64,000 nt of DNA, taken from Betaproteobacteria bacterium. Lineage in GTDB: Bacteria; Pseudomonadota; Gammaproteobacteria; Burkholderiales; Burkholderiaceae_C. The notes under the pieces were generated by a model, which ran no database searches, was not told where the DNA came from, and worked only from the letters and a program-made list of their open reading frames with translations. The translations under genes and the position numbers were made by a program. Of this stretch, positions 59,210-64,000 are shown in pieces; the stretch's first letter is position 1; every line of letters begins with the position of its first letter. Location of the stretch: the NCBI GenBank assembly GCA_016716535.1, contig JADJWD010000007.1:620001-684000 (forward strand), read 5' to 3'.

Positions 59210-59276
59210 GCGCATCTCCCAATATAAGAATCGTGATGAAAGCCCCGGGCGGGGCACGTTTGCCGCGGATGCGGCC

Positions 59277-59927
59277 TTACCACTGCGCCAGCAAGCGACC
59301 CTCGAGCACCTTGCTCGGCCAGCGCGTCAGCGGACTCGTTCCCTTGGCGATGCAATCGCCACTGCGGATGTCGAAGACCCAGCCGTGTTTCGGGCAGGTC
59401 AGCGTGTGGCCTTGCAGGGCCAGATGCGGGATGTCGGTGGTCTGGTGCGGGCAGCGGCTGTCGTAGACGTGCCAGTCGTCATCCGCGACACGATGGACGA
59501 AGAGGCCGCGGCCGTCGCACTCGAGACGGCGCGTCTCGCCGGGCGCGAAGCCGTCGATCGCGAGCACGTCGTGCCATGCGCCGGGCGACTGACCGGCCTC
59601 GGCAGCCGCACCAAGTGCCCCCAGTTCGAACCCCGGCAGCTTCATCGCCAGGATCACATCGACCGCCCAGACGATCTTCGCCAGCCCCAGCGCCGGAAAC
59701 GCCATCAGCAGTGCATCGAGCACCTCGGCCGGCGTGCAGCCGGCGGCGAGCGCGCGCTTCAAGTACTGGCGCAGGCCGCGCTCGGTTTGCGCATGCACCT
59801 TCGTGATGACGCTGATCAGCGCGCGCGTCTTCGGGTCGAGATGTTTGCCCGCGTCCTTCAGGAACGCGAAGTAGTGGCCCATCGCCTCGGGCCGGGCCTT
59901 CACGAGGTAGGCAAGCGCGTCGCTCAT
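59277..59927 (-). CDS. Fusion of CMD-like domain and Rieske [2Fe-2S] domain
   Basis: A 216-residue two-domain protein. Residues 1-100 have the carboxymuconolactone-decarboxylase fold pattern (PKTRALISVITKVHAQTERG, TPAEVLDALLMAFPALGLAK) but without the AhpD CXXC. Residues 120-216 form a Rieske domain with SRCPHQTTDIPHL (C159, H161) and LTCPKHGWVFDI (C178, H181). The CxH and CxxH spacing is canonical. This fusion is unusual: Rieske parts normally feed electrons to oxygenases. It overlaps the SulP gene by ATGA. The role is unknown. Confidence 0.85.
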   Translation of the reverse strand: MSDALAYLVKARPEAMGHYFAFLKDAGKHLDPKTRALISVITKVHAQTERGLRQYLKRALAAGCTPAEVLDALLMAFPALGLAKIVWAVDVILAMKLPGFELGALGAAAEAGQSPGAWHDVLAIDGFAPGETRRLECDGRGLFVHRVADDDWHVYDSRCPHQTTDIPHLALQGHTLTCPKHGWVFDIRSGDCIAKGTSPLTRWPSKVLEGRLLAQW

Positions 59928-61783
59928 GACCTGACCTCCGGCGCGGGAGAAGCCTGCGGCTCACCGCGCGCGCGCCCGTCGGGCAGCCGCGCGTGGCACT
60001 CGTGGAAGATGCGGCGGTCGCAGCCGGCGCAGGTGGCGGCGTCGAGCAGCGGGTAGACGGCGCGCAGCGCGTCGCCCTTGTGCGGCACGAGGTGGTCTTC
60101 GCCGATGTCGTCCATCGCGCCGGCGCGTTCGAGCATGTCGATGACGGCCGGCTGCGCGCCGGTGATGACGAGGCCGCCGCCGAGCGCACGGCGGCGCCGC
60201 GCCTCCTCGGCGATGAGGCGTGCGCCGGCCAGGTCGACGAAGTTGACGCGATGCGCGGCCAGCAGCAGCCAGCGCCGGCGCGGGTCTTCTTCGTCGATGC
60301 GGTGGAAGTGCTCGCGCACGTGCTCCACCGCGCCGAAGTACAGCGACCCGCTGACACGCAGCACCGCGAGCTGCGGGCACGCGATCTGCAGCGCCTCGGC
60401 CGTGCCGGTGCCGACGAGCTTGCGCCGGCCGTCGTCGGCGCCCGCGGTCGGCGGCACCAGCTCCTCGACGCGCGGCTGCGACGTGCGATAGAGATAGAAC
60501 AGCAGCGAGACGACGATGCCGACGAAGAGGCCCTTCTCCAGGTCGAGCAGCACGCCGACCCAGGTGAGCAGCAGCACGAGGCGCTCACGCGGATGCCGGC
60601 GCAGGATGCGGCCGATCTCGGGCCAGTCGATCAGGTTCCACGCGACGATGAAGAGGATGCCGGCCAGCGCCGCCGTCGGCAGCCACGCGGCCAGCGGCGC
60701 GGCGAGCGCGGCGATCGCCAACAGCATCGGCGCGGCCAGCGCGGCGGCGAGCGGCGTTCGCGCCCCGCCTTCGTAGTTGACGCCGCTGCGGTTGAACGAG
60801 CCGCTGGACGGATACGCCGAGGTGAAGCTGCCGACGATGTTCGAAAGCCCCTGGCCGATGAACTCCTGGTCGGCGTCGAGCCGCTGGCCCGAGCGCGCGG
60901 CGATGCTGCGCGCGATCGCCACCGCCTCGGTCAGGCCGATCACCGCCACGACCGCGGCCGGAAACAACAGCGCCTTGATCGCCGCGAAGCCGTGCTCGGG
61001 CATCGACAGCGGCGGCAAAGCGCCGGGCAACGCGCCGAGCGTGACGATGCCGGTGGTCTCGCGGCCGAACAGGCGGTCGAGCAGCGCGGCGAGCGCGGCA
61101 CCGGCGACCATCGCGATCAGCATGTACGGCCAGCGCGGCGCGACCTTGCGCGCGACGATGCCGACGACGAGCGTGAACACCGCCACCAGCGTCACCCACA
61201 GGTGCGCCTCACCGAGGTGCTGCGCGGCATAGAGCACGATCTCGTGGAAGTGCGCGCCGCGCGGCACCGCCAGGCCGAAGAAGTGCTTCACCTGGCTCGC
61301 GGCGATCAGGAACGCCGCGCCCGCGGTGAAGCCGACGATCACCGTGTGCGAGATGAAGTTGACGAGCGCGCCGAGCCGCGCCAGGCCCATTGCCAGCTGC
61401 ATCACGCCGGCCAGCAGCGCCAGCGTCAGCGCCATGCCGATGTAGTTGGTGCTGCCGGGTTCGGCGAGCGGGCTCAACGTCGCGAACACGAGCACGGAGA
61501 TCGCCGTCGTCGGCCCGCTGACGAGGTGCCGGCTCGAGCCCCAGAGCGCCGCGACGATGGCCGGCAGCATCGCCGCATAGAGGCCGTACTGCGGCGGCAG
61601 GCCCGCGATCGTCGCGAAAGCCACCGCCTGCGGCAGCACGACGACGGCGCCGGTCAGCGCCGCCATCGCGTCGGCACGCAGCGTCGTGCGCGTGACCTCG
61701 GGCCACCAGCCGCGCATCGGCAGCCAGCGGTTGACGCGGCGAGAGGCGGCGGTGTTGACCGCTACGCTTTCGGCGCTGCTCAT
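59924..61783 (-). CDS. SulP-family anion transporter with STAS domain (copy 1)
   Basis: A 619-residue inner-membrane transporter. The N-terminal SulP domain has LTGAVVVLPQAVAFATIAGL, PPQYGLYAAMLPAIVAALWG, STNYIGMALTLALLAG, FISHTVIVGFTAGAAFLIAA and NIVGSFTSAYPSSGSFNRSG. The C-terminal STAS domain starts near residue 470 (QLAVLRVSGSLYFGAVEHVR) and a Cys-rich tail follows (ATCAGCDRRIFHECHARL), which is unusual. Members carry sulfate, bicarbonate or other anions; near sox and cbb genes either sulfate or bicarbonate is plausible. Overlaps both neighbours by four bases. Confidence 0.88.
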   Translation of the reverse strand: MSSAESVAVNTAASRRVNRWLPMRGWWPEVTRTTLRADAMAALTGAVVVLPQAVAFATIAGLPPQYGLYAAMLPAIVAALWGSSRHLVSGPTTAISVLVFATLSPLAEPGSTNYIGMALTLALLAGVMQLAMGLARLGALVNFISHTVIVGFTAGAAFLIAASQVKHFFGLAVPRGAHFHEIVLYAAQHLGEAHLWVTLVAVFTLVVGIVARKVAPRWPYMLIAMVAGAALAALLDRLFGRETTGIVTLGALPGALPPLSMPEHGFAAIKALLFPAAVVAVIGLTEAVAIARSIAARSGQRLDADQEFIGQGLSNIVGSFTSAYPSSGSFNRSGVNYEGGARTPLAAALAAPMLLAIAALAAPLAAWLPTAALAGILFIVAWNLIDWPEIGRILRRHPRERLVLLLTWVGVLLDLEKGLFVGIVVSLLFYLYRTSQPRVEELVPPTAGADDGRRKLVGTGTAEALQIACPQLAVLRVSGSLYFGAVEHVREHFHRIDEEDPRRRWLLLAAHRVNFVDLAGARLIAEEARRRRALGGGLVITGAQPAVIDMLERAGAMDDIGEDHLVPHKGDALRAVYPLLDAATCAGCDRRIFHECHARLPDGRARGEPQASPAPEVRS

Positions 61784-63990
61784 GCGCTCGCCGCCTGCGG
61801 CACGGCCGGCAGCAGCTCACCGTGGCCGTCGCGGCCGAGGCGGCGATAGATGGCTGCCAGCGCCAGGTCGTCGCTTGGGAAGAGGTTGTCCTCGCCGATC
61901 AGCTTGGCCAGGCCGGTGCGGTGCATCACGTCGAGCACCTGCTTTTTCAGGCCGGCGAAGACGACGGTGATGCCCGAGGAGCGCAGCCCTTCGACGAGCG
62001 TGCGCACGACCTCCTCGCCCGAGGCGTCCATGCGGTTGATGCTGGCCGCCGAGACCAGCAGCACCTTGACGCCGGGCCGGCCGGCCACCGCGTCGAGCAC
62101 CTGCGTCTCGAAGAACGCGGCGTTCGCGAAGTACAGGCCCGCGTCGAAGCGGATCGCCAGCACGTCGGCGCTGCCGGGCAGCGTCGGGTGCACGTGCACG
62201 TCGCGCAGGGCGCCATCCGGGTGGCGGCCGAGCACGGCGACGCGCGGGCGCATCGTCTGCAGCAGGTACAGGATGACGGCCAGCGCGGCGCCGATCAGGA
62301 TGCCGCGGTCCAGGTGCGGCGCGGCAAGCAGCGTTACCGCGAACGTGACCGCGGCGACCATGCCGTCGGCGCGGCTGGCGTGCCAGGTGTGCAGCAGCGC
62401 CTTCGGTGTCAACAGGCTCGTCACGGCGAGCAGGATGATCACGCCCAGGGTTGCCTTCGGCAGGTGGTACAGCGTCGGCGTCAGCACGAGCAGCGTGGCG
62501 ACGACGAAGAGGCCGTTGAAGATCATCGCCATGCCGGTCTTCGCGCCGGCTTGCAGGTTGATCGCCGAGCCGGTGAACGAGCCGCAGGCCGGGTACGACT
62601 GGAAGAACGCGCCGCCGAGGTTGGCGACACCCTGGCCGATCAGCTCCTGGTTCGGATCGAGGCGCTGGCGCGTCTTCGCGGCCAGCGCCTTGGCCATCGC
62701 GATCGACTCCATGAAGCCGACGAGCGCGATGACGAGCGCTGCCGACAGCAGCGACATCACCGCCTCGAGCGAGAGCTTGGGCACGCGCAGCGCCGGCAGG
62801 CCGGCGGGGATCTTGCCGACGACGTCGCCGCCGCCGGCGAGTTGGAGTTGGCTGCCGCTGATCTTGCGGATGCGCCAGACCGGGCCCTCGGCTTGTACGC
62901 CGGCAGGAAACTGGCTGCTGAGGTGCAGAGCCGGCGCTGCACCGGCAGCGCCTTCAGTCGCGGCCGCGCGCTCGAAGCGCACGCGCAACAGCCGCTGCCA
63001 GCGCTCCTTGTTCTCGGCCGCGAGGTCGGCTGCGTCGAGCTCGCTCATGTGCAGCTCGTGCCGCAGCGCGGCGATCGCGCGGCGCTCGGCGAGGCCGCCG
63101 CCGGCGGCTTCCAGCCGGCGCAGTTGCGTCGCCTGCTCGGTGGCGCGCGCGTCGAGCGCGCGGATGCGATCGGCGGTCGCCGCGTACCGCTCGGCGCGCT
63201 CGCGCACGTCGGCGTCCGCGATCTCGGCGATCGGCGTGCTCGTGTTGCGCTCGTAGCCGATGGCCATGCTGACGACGATCGTGATGACCACCGCGATCAG
63301 CACGTTCAACTTCGCGATCGACGGGATGCGCTTGAGCACCAGCATCAGCGCCAGCGCAAAGGCCGACATCGCCACCGTCGGCAGGTGCATCTGCGGCAGG
63401 AAGCCGAGCATCTGCCAGATGTCGCCGAGGAACGAATCGCTGCGGCCCTTCGGGATGCCGAGCAGCAGGTCGAGCTGCGACAGGCCGATGATGATCGCCG
63501 CGGCGTTCATGAAGCCGAGGATCACCGGGTGCGAGACGAAGTCGACGATCGTGCCGAGCTTGAACGCGCCGAGCGCGAACTGGATCGCGCCGACCATCAG
63601 CGTCAGCAAGAGCGCCAGCTCGACGTAGTGGTCGGAGAACGGCACCGCCAGCGGCGTCAGCGCCGCCGCGGTCATCAGCGAAATGATTGCCACCGGCCCG
63701 GTGGCGAGCTGGCGAGAAGACCCCCACAGCGCGCCGAGGATCGCCGGCACGAATGCGACATAGAGGCCGAAGTGCACCGGCAGCCCCGACAGCTGCGCGT
63801 ACGCCATCGCCTTGGGCACGAGCACCAGCGCACCGGTGATGCCGGCGATCAGGTCGCCGCGCAGCAGCACGGCGCTGATCGGAAACCAGGCGAGGAACGG
63901 GAACCAGCGCAGCAGCCGCTCGTGCGCCACCCGCGCCGGCGGCGCGGCAGGCGGCGAAGGTCCGACAGGCGGCGCGGGCGTGGCGTTCAC
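61780..63990 (-). CDS. SulP-family anion transporter with large hydrophilic insertion (copy 2)
   Basis: A 736-residue protein, starting at GTG 63990, or possibly beyond the window edge. The SulP core is split: the first part runs to about residue 245, then a hydrophilic, helical region of about 135 residues (DADVRERAERYAATADRIRA, DLAAENKERWQRLLRVRFER) is inserted. The second part resumes at VGKIPAGLPALRVPKLSLEA and includes DPNQELIGQGVANLGGAFFQ. A C-terminal STAS domain (about residues 615-725) has DVLAIRFDAGLYFANAAFFE. The insertion sits between transmembrane segments and is probably a coiled-coil extension. Substrate unknown. It overlaps the copy 1 gene by ATGA. Confidence 0.88.
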   Translation of the reverse strand: MNATPAPPVGPSPPAAPPARVAHERLLRWFPFLAWFPISAVLLRGDLIAGITGALVLVPKAMAYAQLSGLPVHFGLYVAFVPAILGALWGSSRQLATGPVAIISLMTAAALTPLAVPFSDHYVELALLLTLMVGAIQFALGAFKLGTIVDFVSHPVILGFMNAAAIIIGLSQLDLLLGIPKGRSDSFLGDIWQMLGFLPQMHLPTVAMSAFALALMLVLKRIPSIAKLNVLIAVVITIVVSMAIGYERNTSTPIAEIADADVRERAERYAATADRIRALDARATEQATQLRRLEAAGGGLAERRAIAALRHELHMSELDAADLAAENKERWQRLLRVRFERAAATEGAAGAAPALHLSSQFPAGVQAEGPVWRIRKISGSQLQLAGGGDVVGKIPAGLPALRVPKLSLEAVMSLLSAALVIALVGFMESIAMAKALAAKTRQRLDPNQELIGQGVANLGGAFFQSYPACGSFTGSAINLQAGAKTGMAMIFNGLFVVATLLVLTPTLYHLPKATLGVIILLAVTSLLTPKALLHTWHASRADGMVAAVTFAVTLLAAPHLDRGILIGAALAVILYLLQTMRPRVAVLGRHPDGALRDVHVHPTLPGSADVLAIRFDAGLYFANAAFFETQVLDAVAGRPGVKVLLVSAASINRMDASGEEVVRTLVEGLRSSGITVVFAGLKKQVLDVMHRTGLAKLIGEDNLFPSDDLALAAIYRRLGRDGHGELLPAVPQAASA

Positions 63991-64000
63991 GAGACGGCCT

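Overview
The window is 64 kb of very GC-rich DNA from a betaproteobacterium. It most resembles Burkholderiales of the Rubrivivax/Leptothrix/Methylibium kind. This rests on gene content: a red-type (form IC) RuBisCO operon with cbbX, a soxYZAXB thiosulfate-oxidation cluster, an NtrY/NtrX-like pair beside rsmB, a BLUF photoreceptor, and REP-like repeats of the kind common in that order. The species call is inference. I saw no rRNA, tRNA, CRISPR array or integrated phage, but the tRNA check was by eye only.

Layout. 1-6.7 kb: the 3' end of metH, a DUF1800/DUF1501 secreted pair, a Rep-type helicase and a YhhN-family membrane protein. 6.7-9.1 kb (minus): an apparently frameshifted esterase and an ArsB/SLC13-like permease. 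9.1-26.5 kb (minus): about fifteen envelope genes in largely overlapping order. They are a triheme HzsA-like lipoprotein, a monoheme lipoprotein, two small outer-membrane barrels, a TlpA thioredoxin, DUF4266 and DUF3570, four unusual periplasmic or TPR proteins, a small exported protein, ExbB, two ExbD and a TonB/AgmX-type protein. An ApbE flavin transferase lies just upstream. The set resembles the Myxococcus Agl/Glt envelope motor combined with an extracytoplasmic redox module, and is the strongest candidate here for a poorly described system. 27.9-30.6 kb is a worn region: an orphan LytTR regulator, a truncated TonB receptor, a gene fragment, and a ParE/RelE-type toxin-antitoxin pair whose toxin is frameshifted. 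30.7-37.2 kb: an NtrX-like regulator, NtrY-like kinase, DUF4390 protein and RsmB (minus), then folE and BLUF (plus).

37.3-42.4 kb (plus): soxY, Z, A, X, a rho-independent terminator, soxB, and a secreted HbpS/GlcG-like protein flanked by two inverted copies of a roughly 110-bp element with terminal inverted repeats. 42.7-43.7 kb: a methyltransferase. 44.1-54.0 kb (minus): the Calvin-cycle operon, transcribed cbbL-S-E-X-F-P-T-Y-A, with divergent cbbR at 54.1 kb and a clear LysR-type dyad between them. 55-64 kb (minus): a nuclease-like hypothetical, an AhpD-like protein, a Fic protein, a FadL channel, a carboxymuconolactone-decarboxylase/Rieske fusion and two SulP anion transporters.

Together, the sox genes would provide electrons and energy from reduced sulfur, and the cbb operon fixes CO2 with CbbX keeping the red-type RuBisCO active. 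The SulP transporters could move sulfate or bicarbonate, which would suit both pathways, but their substrates cannot be read from sequence. soxCD is not present in this window.
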